From contig NZ_JANHLC010000008.1 of assembly GCF_028682395.1 (NCBI RefSeq), forward strand, positions 186,001-250,000: a DNA stretch of 64,000 nt, read 5' to 3'. This DNA comes from Pseudomonas putida. GTDB taxonomy: Bacteria; Pseudomonadota; Gammaproteobacteria; Pseudomonadales; Pseudomonadaceae. Numbering within the stretch: the first letter of the stretch is position 1; each line of letters opens with the position of its first letter. Made by a program: the position numbers and the translations under genes. This document shows positions 51,183 to 58,967 of this stretch, piece by piece. Below the pieces are notes generated by a model. It searched no databases, was not told where the DNA came from, and was given only the letters and a program-made list of their open reading frames with translations.

Positions 51183-51719
51183 TTACCCGGCCAGCCCTGG
51201 ATGCTCTGCGGCGATCCGGTACTGGCCTGCGTGAAAGACCAGCGGTTCTGCGCCGCTGTACCGGTAGTGCTCGATTTCGCCAATGAAGATCAGGTGATCG
51301 CCGCCCTCGTACTGCTTGACGTTGCGGCACACCAGGGTGGCGACCACGTCATCGAGCAACGGCACGCCAGCGGTGCCGGCGGCATGGGCCACGCCGGCAA
51401 ACTTGTCGCTGGCGGGACGCGAGAAGTGCCGCGACAGGCCGTGCTGATCCGCCCCCAGCACATTGATCGCGAAGTGGCTGGCGCGGCAGAAGTCATCGAG
51501 GCTCGGCGCCGTGCGCGCCAGGCTCCAGAGCACCAGCGCCGGTTCCAACGAGAGCGAGGAAAACGAGTTGGCGGTCATGCCGACGTTGCGCCCGTCGGCG
51601 GTGCAGGTGGTGATCACCGTTACGCCGGTAGCGAACTGCCCCAGCACGCCGCGCAGGTCACGCGGATCGCAGCCTTTGGCATCGCGCAGCGTCTGGGTGG
51701 TGTCGAGTTCAGTGTTCAT
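51183..51719 (-). CDS. iifD: Flavin reductase of a two-component monooxygenase
   Basis: The 178-residue protein belongs to the HpaC/StyB flavin reductase-like group. It carries FATGVTVITTCTADGRNVGM and TANSFSSLSLEPALVLWSLA. It would supply FADH2 to the neighbouring StyA-like oxygenase; the two start 14 bp apart. By order it corresponds to IifD of the indole pathway. Confidence 0.85.
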   Translation of the reverse strand: MNTELDTTQTLRDAKGCDPRDLRGVLGQFATGVTVITTCTADGRNVGMTANSFSSLSLEPALVLWSLARTAPSLDDFCRASHFAINVLGADQHGLSRHFSRPASDKFAGVAHAAGTAGVPLLDDVVATLVCRNVKQYEGGDHLIFIGEIEHYRYSGAEPLVFHAGQYRIAAEHPGLAG

Positions 51720-51732
51720 GGCCGAGGCTCTC

Positions 51733-52998
51733 TCAGGCAGCGTGGTCGGGTTGCGCGCTCAGACCGCGGGCGTGGCGTTTTTCCTGGATAAAGGCCTGGC
51801 ACTGCTGGGCGTCGAACCACCACGGCGAGAACTGGCGTGGGTCGTCGAAGCCATTGCTGATCGCCGAGGCCAGGGGCAGCGACTGGCTGGCCGCGCCGAG
51901 CAGTTCCAGCAGGTGTTGCGGCGGGGGCAGCAGCATGCTGTTGGTCCAGGCCACCACATGGCGGGCGTAGTCCCAGTACTGCTCGAAGGTCTGTTCCATC
52001 CAGTCCTGGCCAAAGGCCTGGTCGCCATGCTCGAGGATGGCTTGCAGGTAAACCTTGCTGCACTTGGCGGCGTTGTTCGAGCCCTGGCCGGTGATCGGGT
52101 CGTTGACCACCAGCGCATCAGCCATGCCCAGGACCTGGCGACCGGACGGCAGGGTCAGCACCGGCTGGCGGACCATCGGCGTAAATCGCCCGGAGAGAAA
52201 ACCCTGGTCATCGGTCAGCGTGAGGTGCTGACAACGCTCGGCCTCCCATGGCAGGTACTGGCGCACCAGTTCCAGGCTCTTGGCCAGGTGGGCCTCGGGG
52301 GTTTTGATGTCCTGCCAGCAGTCCATCGGACCGCTGGGCACGCCTTCAAATACCATGATTTCGCAGGGCCCATTGGTGGTCAGTGCGGGGAACACGAAGT
52401 ACTCGCCCACACCCGGAATCAGGTTGAACGCGACCCGCGAGAACGGCGACATCGGGCGCATACCCTGGACGTAGGTCAGGGCCAAGGCGCGCTGGGGTTG
52501 GCTGAACTGGCTGCGCTCGGTGTCCTTGGCGAACTGATTGACCACCTCGCCCTTGCCCGCCGCCAACAGCACCAGATCATGGCTCTGGGTCAGGCTCTCC
52601 AGCTCGGCGATGCCCACGTCGGCAATCACCAGCTCGCCACCGCGCTTGACGAACTCGTCCATCCAGACCGGCATTTTCAGGCGCTGGTCCACCGACTGCG
52701 CATAGCGATCCAGGCGTGCGCTCCAACTGAACAGTTGCTCACCCGGCAGCTCTGGATGGGGCACGGTCAGGCCAATGCCCTCGACTGCCGGGCATTGTTG
52801 CTCCCAGAAATTGAGCCCCAGGTCACGCTCGGTTTGCAGCGACGTGTTGAACATGCACTGACTGGACATGACCTTGCCGCTGCGAATCTGCTCGCCGGTG
52901 CGGTTGGTGGTCAGGGTCACGGGGTAACCCTGGGCGAGCAGCCCGAGGGCGAGTTGCAGACCGGCCTGGCCGGCCCCGACGATAGCGATACGAGGCAT
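51733..52998 (-). CDS. iifC: StyA-like FAD-dependent monooxygenase (indole oxygenase candidate)
   Basis: The 421-residue start is the ATG at 52998 (MPRIAIVGAGQAGLQLALGL), with GxGxxG at residues 8-13. The styrene/indole monooxygenase family traits are the absence of an NAD(P)H-binding domain and the C-terminal flavin segment ALVVNDPITGQGSNNAAKCS. It should epoxidise or hydroxylate indole with reduced flavin from the adjacent reductase. If expressed without the SDR below, indigo would form. The assignment to IifC is by order and family. Confidence 0.82.
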   Translation of the reverse strand: MPRIAIVGAGQAGLQLALGLLAQGYPVTLTTNRTGEQIRSGKVMSSQCMFNTSLQTERDLGLNFWEQQCPAVEGIGLTVPHPELPGEQLFSWSARLDRYAQSVDQRLKMPVWMDEFVKRGGELVIADVGIAELESLTQSHDLVLLAAGKGEVVNQFAKDTERSQFSQPQRALALTYVQGMRPMSPFSRVAFNLIPGVGEYFVFPALTTNGPCEIMVFEGVPSGPMDCWQDIKTPEAHLAKSLELVRQYLPWEAERCQHLTLTDDQGFLSGRFTPMVRQPVLTLPSGRQVLGMADALVVNDPITGQGSNNAAKCSKVYLQAILEHGDQAFGQDWMEQTFEQYWDYARHVVAWTNSMLLPPPQHLLELLGAASQSLPLASAISNGFDDPRQFSPWWFDAQQCQAFIQEKRHARGLSAQPDHAA

Positions 52999-53083
52999 GG
53001 TGGTTTTCCTGTTACGGGTGGCGGTTAGGGGCGAAGCGCCCCGCTTCATCTGTCGCGACAGCAGCGTGCTCACGGCGCGTGCC

Positions 53084-53887
53084 CTATTGGGCCAGCCGCG
53101 GGATGGCCGGCTGGTTCTGTTCCGGGCCCATGGTCGAGTAGCCGCCGTCGACTGCGTAGTCGGCGCCGGTGACAAAGCTCGCGGCAGACGAGCAAAGAAA
53201 GGTCACCACATTGGCCACTTCCCGGGGCTCGCCCAGCCGCCCCAGCAGGTGATAGGACGCCGCCACCTGATCGGCCCTGGCACGGTTGCCGCCACTGACT
53301 TCGGCGATAACCCGTGACCAGGTCCAGCCCGGCGATACCGAATTGACGCGAATGCCATCCGGTGCCAGGTCCATGGCCATGCTGCGGGTCAGTTGCTTGA
53401 TCGCCGCTTTCGACACCGGGTACAGCCAGCGTCCGGTCTGCGCGACATCGGCGGAGATCGAGGAGAAATTGACGATGGCGCCGCCACGGGCCTTCAGGTC
53501 GCTGTGCACCGCCTGCGTCAGGGCGATGGCCGAGACCAGGTTGACGTCCAGCGCCTGCAGCCAGTGCGCACGGTTTGAAGCAAAACCGTCGTCCTGGTAA
53601 CTGCATGCCAGGTTAATCAGCAGGTCCACCGGGCCCAGGGCCTGGCGCACGCCCATCACGGCTTCATTGATTTGCCCGTCCTGGGTGATATCGGCCTGGA
53701 AAAACCGGGCCGACGCCCCCAGGCATTCGACAGCCTGTTGCCCGGCCGCCGCGTCGATGTCCAGCAGCGCCACGCGCGCGCCAGCATCGATCAGGCCTTG
53801 GGCCACCGCCAGGCCGATCAGCGTCGCACCGCCGCTGATCAGCGCAACTTTGCCGTTCAACGCATCCGGATTCAAAAAGGGGGTCAT
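53084..53887 (-). CDS. iifB: Short-chain dehydrogenase of the iif-like cluster
   Basis: The 267-residue start is the ATG at 53887. It has GGATLIGLAVAQ as the nucleotide-binding motif and catalytic YPVSK. The strand that is normally NNAG reads NLACSY, a visible departure. In the indole pathway IifB oxidises the indole oxidation product and prevents indigo formation. The gene lies 11 bp after the DLH-SnoaL gene. Confidence 0.8.
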   Translation of the reverse strand: MTPFLNPDALNGKVALISGGATLIGLAVAQGLIDAGARVALLDIDAAAGQQAVECLGASARFFQADITQDGQINEAVMGVRQALGPVDLLINLACSYQDDGFASNRAHWLQALDVNLVSAIALTQAVHSDLKARGGAIVNFSSISADVAQTGRWLYPVSKAAIKQLTRSMAMDLAPDGIRVNSVSPGWTWSRVIAEVSGGNRARADQVAASYHLLGRLGEPREVANVVTFLCSSAASFVTGADYAVDGGYSTMGPEQNQPAIPRLAQ

Positions 53888-53898
53888 GGCAATTCTCC

Positions 53899-55146
53899 TC
53901 AGGCGCTCTTGTCGGCGCTGGTCGCCCAGTTGGGCATCAGGGTGTTGGAGGGCAGGCTTTCGTCGAGCAACTTGCGGGCGGTTTCCACCCCCGCGATGGG
54001 CAGGCCTTGCGGGCTGAGCAGCCCGACCTGCACCAGCACGCTGGCCTGGTCCCAATAGATATGTTCGTGGCACAGCTTGGGGCCACGGAACTTGACCACG
54101 CCAAGCATCGGGATCTGCACCGCCCGCCCGGTGGGCGCAACGCCCGGCAGCAGCCAGTCGATCTCACAGTCGTGGGTGAAGCTCATGATGAATTCGTCGA
54201 CGATCTGGGTCGCACCGACCGTGCGCGAGATCGGCGTCAGCCCCATGTCCTGCGGATTGCCGTGGACGAAATGATGCTGATAGAAGCGGCTCAACTGCAC
54301 GTAGCCAACCCCGCCGGTCATGGTCGGGATATGGTTGACGTAGGGTTCGGCGACCATGGTTGCCATGGTCGCGGGCACGTCGCGGGTGTCGAACTCGTGA
54401 CGAATATGCTCCTCCCACAACGCCGACAGGTCGTACTCGGGGCCCAGGGTACGACGCAACGCGGCGACCGTACGCTCATGGGCCATCAGCGCAGCGGGCT
54501 TGTTGAAGTGATAGCCGTTGGGACGGGCAAACGCGTGCTCGACACCGGGGTACAGATAGGCTTCGACGCCGCGGGTGGCCTGGGCCGCCGCGAAGATCTC
54601 GGCACGGGCCTGGGCGGGGCAGAACTGATCCAGCTCGGCGGCGTGAAGCACCAGCCGCCGCCCCTGCAAGCCTTCCAGTTCGCCCAGGGCCTTCTCGATG
54701 CCGACTCCGTAATAACCCACCGCGCAGGCCACTTCTGGCAAACGGCAGCCCGCCAGGTACGCCAGCTTGCCACCCAGGCAGTAACCCACCACACCTTGGG
54801 CCGAGCCCGTGCACTCCGGCAACTGGCGCAGGGCTGCCAGGCTGGCGCGGATATCGTCGACGCCCGCCGCCTCGTCGAAAGCCTGGTAAAGGCCATAGGC
54901 CTGGGTAAAGTCGGCTTCGCTGTAACCCAGCTCGATGTCCGGTGCCTGGCGCCAGTAAAGGTCGGGCACCAGGACACTGTAGCCCTCCTCGGCCAGCAGG
55001 TCGGCGATGTCGCGCATCGCCTGGTTGACCCCGAATATTTCCTGGCACAGCACCACCCCCGGACCGCTGCCGCCAATGGCCGGGGCGAGGTAGGCCTGGA
55101 ACTGCCGTGAATCGTGCGCTGTGACGCTGACATAGCGACCGTTCAT
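53899..55146 (-). CDS. iifA: Dienelactone hydrolase-SnoaL fusion (iifA position)
   Basis: The 415-residue start is the ATG at 55146. Residues 1-235 form a dienelactone hydrolase with a complete triad: Cys123 in GYCLGG, Asp173 in AELDQF, His204 in PGVEHAF. Residues about 245-400 form a SnoaL/NTF2-like domain (HEFDTRDVPATMATM and TIVDEF-type strands). In the Acinetobacter indole cluster IifA is the cofactor-independent oxygenase that makes anthranilate. It heads the operon, divergent from the AraC regulator. Confidence 0.78.
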   Translation of the reverse strand: MNGRYVSVTAHDSRQFQAYLAPAIGGSGPGVVLCQEIFGVNQAMRDIADLLAEEGYSVLVPDLYWRQAPDIELGYSEADFTQAYGLYQAFDEAAGVDDIRASLAALRQLPECTGSAQGVVGYCLGGKLAYLAGCRLPEVACAVGYYGVGIEKALGELEGLQGRRLVLHAAELDQFCPAQARAEIFAAAQATRGVEAYLYPGVEHAFARPNGYHFNKPAALMAHERTVAALRRTLGPEYDLSALWEEHIRHEFDTRDVPATMATMVAEPYVNHIPTMTGGVGYVQLSRFYQHHFVHGNPQDMGLTPISRTVGATQIVDEFIMSFTHDCEIDWLLPGVAPTGRAVQIPMLGVVKFRGPKLCHEHIYWDQASVLVQVGLLSPQGLPIAGVETARKLLDESLPSNTLMPNWATSADKSA

Positions 55147-55367
55147 GTGTGGATCTCCAACGTCGTGTGAAGTTGGAGCCATCTTGCGAGCCGCGGCCTG
55201 GACTCACTATCCGGCTAGCGCAGCGGCTGTCCGGGTGCTGCATAAAGTTGAAAAAGCGGTTTTTCCAGCGCACCGCCCCCAAAACACGGGCGCGGAACTG
55301 GCGCGGCGATTGCTATGCAGTGGATCAGGCCAGACCAAAGTGGCCAAAAAGAAACAGCCTAGGTGCC

Positions 55368-55385
55368 GCAGTATCCAGATACTGC
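55368..55385. promoter_or_regulatory. 18-bp perfect dyad in the iifA-iifR gap
   Basis: GCAGTATC-CA-GATACTGC. It lies 80 bp before the preferred start of the AraC gene and 222 bp before iifA, in a 318-bp divergent gap. A two-base loop makes it more likely an operator than a terminator. Confidence 0.5.
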
Positions 55386-55464
55386 AAACGTTATCCACAG
55401 AGCGAAAACGCCACGTAACGTTATGGCACACCTTGCCTTGAAACCGTGCACGAGTGAGGTCGAT

Positions 55465-56478
55465 ATGAACGCCGAGATCGGTGGAGCGCGCTTTGCGGAT
55501 ACGCCATTGTTCACGCCGCAGAACCGCCTGTTCCTGCTGCATGACCGAGAACGCATCCGAGATCAGGTCGGTGATGTGTTCAAGCCCCATGATTTAAAGG
55601 TGTCGGCAGCGGCCCGTGAAGTCAGCGCCTCGATGCACCATGTGCGCCATGGCCGGCTGTCATTGAGCCGGCTGGAATACGGGGCGCCGGTCACCATCGA
55701 CCCGGGGCGCCTGGAAAACTTTTTCCTGATCCAGATCCCGACCCACGGCTGCGCGCAGATTAACTGCGACGGAGTCAGGTTCACCTCGTCGACCCTGTGC
55801 GCGTCGATCATTTCTCCCGACACACCGGTGTCCATGTGCTGGGAGGCCGATGCACCGCAACTGGCCTTGCGCCTGGACCGCGAGGAGGTGGAAAAACACT
55901 GTGCTCACCACCTGGGCCATCGGCTCGACACACCGCTGCGCTTCACGCCGACCTTTGCCCTGGACACACCGGGCGCGGCGTATTTCCTGCAACTGCTCGC
56001 GACCTTGATGGACGCCCTCGCCTTCGACGCCCACCCGATCCACAACCCCTTGGTGCTCAAGCAGTTCGAGGCCACGCTGATCAATGCACTGATCTATGGC
56101 CAGCCGAACAACCTGCAATCGCCTTTGCACAGCGTGCAGGCCTCGCGCAGGATTTCCCCTTACTTTGTCAGGCGCACCGAGGAGTTCATCCTCGCCCACG
56201 TCCATGATCCGCTGTCCATCGAGCAACTGGCCGAGCATGCCGGTGTAAGTGTGCGTACGCTGTTCTCGGGGTTCCGCGAATTTCGCGACACCAGCCCGAT
56301 GGCGTTTTTGCGGGACGTACGCCTGGAGCAGGTACACCTGGAGTTACGCCAGCCGGGGAATGACTCGGTCACGGATATTGCGCTGAAGTGGGGCTTTGCC
56401 CACCTCGGGCGGTTTTCCCAGGAGTACCGCAAGCGATATGGGGAGTTGCCGTCGGCCACCCTGCGCTTTCGGCGGTGA
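55465..56478 (+). CDS. iifR: AraC-family regulator of the iif-like cluster
   Basis: The 337-residue start is the ATG at 55465, which has GAGG 5 nt upstream; an ATG at 55423 would add 14 residues. The N-terminal half is an AraC ligand-binding-like domain, and the C-terminal 100 residues contain two helix-turn-helix units (LSIEQLAEHAGVSVRTLFSG and SVTDIALKWGFAHLGRFSQE). It is divergent from the DLH-SnoaL gene, the position of IifR. Induction by indole or a related aromatic is inference. Confidence 0.82.
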   Translation: MNAEIGGARFADTPLFTPQNRLFLLHDRERIRDQVGDVFKPHDLKVSAAAREVSASMHHVRHGRLSLSRLEYGAPVTIDPGRLENFFLIQIPTHGCAQINCDGVRFTSSTLCASIISPDTPVSMCWEADAPQLALRLDREEVEKHCAHHLGHRLDTPLRFTPTFALDTPGAAYFLQLLATLMDALAFDAHPIHNPLVLKQFEATLINALIYGQPNNLQSPLHSVQASRRISPYFVRRTEEFILAHVHDPLSIEQLAEHAGVSVRTLFSGFREFRDTSPMAFLRDVRLEQVHLELRQPGNDSVTDIALKWGFAHLGRFSQEYRKRYGELPSATLRFRR

Positions 56479-56544
56479 GCCGCAGCCTCATGGGCTCACC
56501 GCGGCGGCTCGAGTAAGCGTACAGCGCCTTGCTCGCCCGGGCGC

Positions 56545-57132
56545 TCAGCGCTTGGCCAACAACCCACGCAGCAACAGCTCCAGCGCCCCTACGGCCTGGG
56601 CCAGCCGGGTATTGCCATCCTCCCCTTCGGCGATCCAGAACGCGGCTTCGGCCAGGCTGCCGTAGATCAGCGAAGCCAGGGCCTGGGGATCGGTCCGGGC
56701 GACGACACCACTGTCCATCAGGCGCTCCAGCAGACGCTGCATCGACGCCACGCAATCACGCTGTGAGTCCGGCGAAGCACCGCCCAGCACCGCCCTGGCA
56801 TCGCGTAATACGATGCGCTGGATCTGCGGCTCCTGGGCCATCTGCAGATAAGCCCGGCAGCGAGCACAAAAGCCTTCCCACTCGTTCGTGGCAGTGTCAC
56901 TGATCGCTTGCAGGCGCTGATCCATCTCGGCGTCGAGCTGCTCGACCACCGCCGCCAGCAGGCCTTTCTTGTCGCCAAAATGATGATAGAGCGCGCCACG
57001 GGTCAGGCCCGCCTGGGCGGTGAGGTCGTCCATCGAAGTGTCGGCATAGCCCAGTTCGCTGAAGACCCGACGGGCCGTGACCAGCAGGGTGGCGCGGGTT
57101 TCTTCCATCTCGCTGCGGGTGCGGCGAACCAT
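56545..57132 (-). CDS. TetR/AcrR-family transcriptional regulator
   Basis: The 195 residues have the usual N-terminal helix-turn-helix (TSMDDLTAQAGLTRGALYHH then FGDKKGLL) and an all-helical C-terminal ligand domain. It has no obvious partner gene: the upstream gap leads to an ECF sigma factor with its own Fur-type site. The regulated gene may be elsewhere or lost. It is close to the end of iifR in convergent orientation. Confidence 0.9.
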   Translation of the reverse strand: MVRRTRSEMEETRATLLVTARRVFSELGYADTSMDDLTAQAGLTRGALYHHFGDKKGLLAAVVEQLDAEMDQRLQAISDTATNEWEGFCARCRAYLQMAQEPQIQRIVLRDARAVLGGASPDSQRDCVASMQRLLERLMDSGVVARTDPQALASLIYGSLAEAAFWIAEGEDGNTRLAQAVGALELLLRGLLAKR

Positions 57133-57313
57133 TATCTTCTCCCTAACATTTCATTCGGACGACTATACAGGCCCATTCATACGCTGCGTATGTATTGTTC
57201 CCGGGCCATGCCCCTGTGGCAAGCCATGGCGCGATGGCGGCACTGGCTATCCGTCTGGGCGAAAAATCAGTGGCGGGTGCCCCCGCCGGATAAAGCGCTG
57301 ACGCGCCCTTACA

Positions 57314-57332
57314 AATGAGATGAAATCTCATT
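57314..57332 (+). promoter_or_regulatory. Fur-box-like dyad before the second ECF sigma gene
   Basis: AATGAGA-TGAAA-TCTCATT, a perfect 7-5-7 inverted repeat of Fur-box size. It lies 48 bp before the sigma-factor ATG. It differs from the Fur consensus in the central bases but fits iron control of a FecI-type gene. Confidence 0.6.
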
Positions 57333-57379
57333 AGTATGCCGGCTATTCGCGCAGTCGCTCAGCACAGGTAGCAGGGGCC

Positions 57380-57898
57380 ATGGAGACGCAAAGCGATCTA
57401 CAGAAACTCAGCACACTCTTTATCGGGCAGCGCAGCGCGCTGATCCGTATGCTATCGCGCGTGGTCGGCTGTGCCAGCCAGGCCGAAGACCTGGCCCAGG
57501 AGAGCTACCTGAAAGTGGCGAAGGCGCTGGGTAGCCGACCGATCGAGCACCTGCATCCGTTTCTCTACCAGACCGCGCAGTACCTGGCCTTTGATCACCT
57601 GCGCAGTGTGCGCAGCAAAAAACGCTTCGAGTGCCAGCTGGACGAAACCCTGGTCGTCGAAGTGCCGACGTCGGCCCCCGGTCCCGAAATTCAGGCCGAG
57701 AACCAGCAGCAACTGCAGCAGTTTCAACGGGTCCTGGCGACCTTGCCGATACGCCAGCAACAAATCCTGGTACTGCATAAACTGCAGGGCATGTCCCAGG
57801 GCGATATTGCCCAGCGCCTGCAAGTGTCCCTGAGTACGGTGGAAAAAGACCTGCGAACGGCCCTCAATGCCTGTGCCAACGTTATCGACTATCCATGA
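57380..57898 (+). CDS. FecI-type ECF sigma factor, second cassette
   Basis: The 172 residues have region 2 (CASQAEDLAQESYLKVAKAL and HPFLYQTAQYLAFDHLRSVR) and region 4 (LATLPIRQQQILVLHKLQGM). It overlaps fecR by 4 bp (ATGA) and heads the sigma-FecR-receptor cassette, oriented opposite to the first cassette at 42.6-46.6 kb. Confidence 0.92.
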   Translation: METQSDLQKLSTLFIGQRSALIRMLSRVVGCASQAEDLAQESYLKVAKALGSRPIEHLHPFLYQTAQYLAFDHLRSVRSKKRFECQLDETLVVEVPTSAPGPEIQAENQQQLQQFQRVLATLPIRQQQILVLHKLQGMSQGDIAQRLQVSLSTVEKDLRTALNACANVIDYP

Positions 57899-58860
57899 CC
57901 GAACCGAGCCCTAGCCTTATCCCGAGCGACACTGCCAAAGCGCAGGCGGCCGACTGGTTCGCCCGGCGCGAGGAAGTTGCCGGCAACCTCCTGACCGCCC
58001 ACCGCTTCGCCCAATGGCGCGATGCCGACCCGCAGCACGCCACCGCCTATGCGCAGTTGGAGGCGATGTGGAACACTCGCGCGTTCGAGCAAGCCCTGCA
58101 AAACCTGGCCATCGACCTGCCGTTGCCGCCCGTGCCCGTCAAGGTTTCGCGACCGCCGACCCGACGTCTCGCCTATGCAGCCGCGCTACTGGTCGCACTG
58201 GGCGTTGGCTGGATGGCCGACGTGCCGCTGCGCCTACAAGCCGATCACATGACCGATATCGCCCAGGTCGCGCCCTTTGACCTGGAGGACGGCTCGCACA
58301 TTGTGCTGGGCAGCCACAGCGCAATCAGCACCGCCTTCGACGGCACCCATCGACGTATCCGGCTGCTGCGTGGCGAGTTGTATGTCCAGGCCGCCCATGA
58401 CCCAAGCCGCCCGCTGAGCATCGAGACCGACGAGGCTACCGTCACCGTGGTCGGCACCCGATTCAGTGTCAGCCAACAGGACAGCGACGTGCTCGTCGCC
58501 GTGCGCGAAGGGGTGGTGCGGTTTGCCAACCGCACGGGTGAAGAGAGTCTGTTGCAGGCTGGCAACTGGCAGCAGCTCAGGGACGGGCACCTGCAAGCCT
58601 TGTCGCAGGAGGGCAGCGAACGGCAGATGGCCTGGCTCAATGGCCGCCTGTCTTTCCAGGATGCGCCGCTGGCGCAAGTGCTGGACGCCGTGCGCCGCTA
58701 CTACCCGGCGCCCATCCTGCTGCTCAACGAGAGCGCCGCCACGCAACGCGTCAGCGGCAACTACCAGGTGGATAACCCGCAGGCCATCGTGCAGGCCTTG
58801 AGCAAAGTGACGGCCACCCGCCTGAATCGCCTGCCCGGCGGAACCCTGGTGATCCGCTAG
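57895..58860 (+). CDS. FecR-family sigma factor regulator, second cassette
   Basis: The 321-residue protein has a cytoplasmic DUF4880 region (ADWFARREEVAGNLLTAHRF), one membrane span near residues 85-100 (LAYAAALLVALGVGWMA), and a periplasmic FecR domain with a C-terminal STN-like stretch (LPGGTLVIR at the end). It is coupled to the sigma gene and followed 107 bp later by its receptor. Confidence 0.9.
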   Translation: MTEPSPSLIPSDTAKAQAADWFARREEVAGNLLTAHRFAQWRDADPQHATAYAQLEAMWNTRAFEQALQNLAIDLPLPPVPVKVSRPPTRRLAYAAALLVALGVGWMADVPLRLQADHMTDIAQVAPFDLEDGSHIVLGSHSAISTAFDGTHRRIRLLRGELYVQAAHDPSRPLSIETDEATVTVVGTRFSVSQQDSDVLVAVREGVVRFANRTGEESLLQAGNWQQLRDGHLQALSQEGSERQMAWLNGRLSFQDAPLAQVLDAVRRYYPAPILLLNESAATQRVSGNYQVDNPQAIVQALSKVTATRLNRLPGGTLVIR

Positions 58861-58936
58861 ACGCCAGCGCCCGCTCAAGCCGTGGAAAAATGTTTTACGG
58901 CTTTACAGCGCTCAACCCGTCAAGGATTTTGCTTTT

Positions 58937-58955
58937 GCAAATAATTCTTATTCGT
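58937..58955 (+). promoter_or_regulatory. Weak Fur-box-like A/T-rich site before the second receptor gene
   Basis: GCAAATAATTCTTATTCGT matches about 10 of 19 Fur consensus positions. It is 12 bp before the receptor ATG, in the only A/T-rich part of the 107-bp gap. Confidence 0.35.
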
Positions 58956-58967
58956 TGCGGGGTTAGC

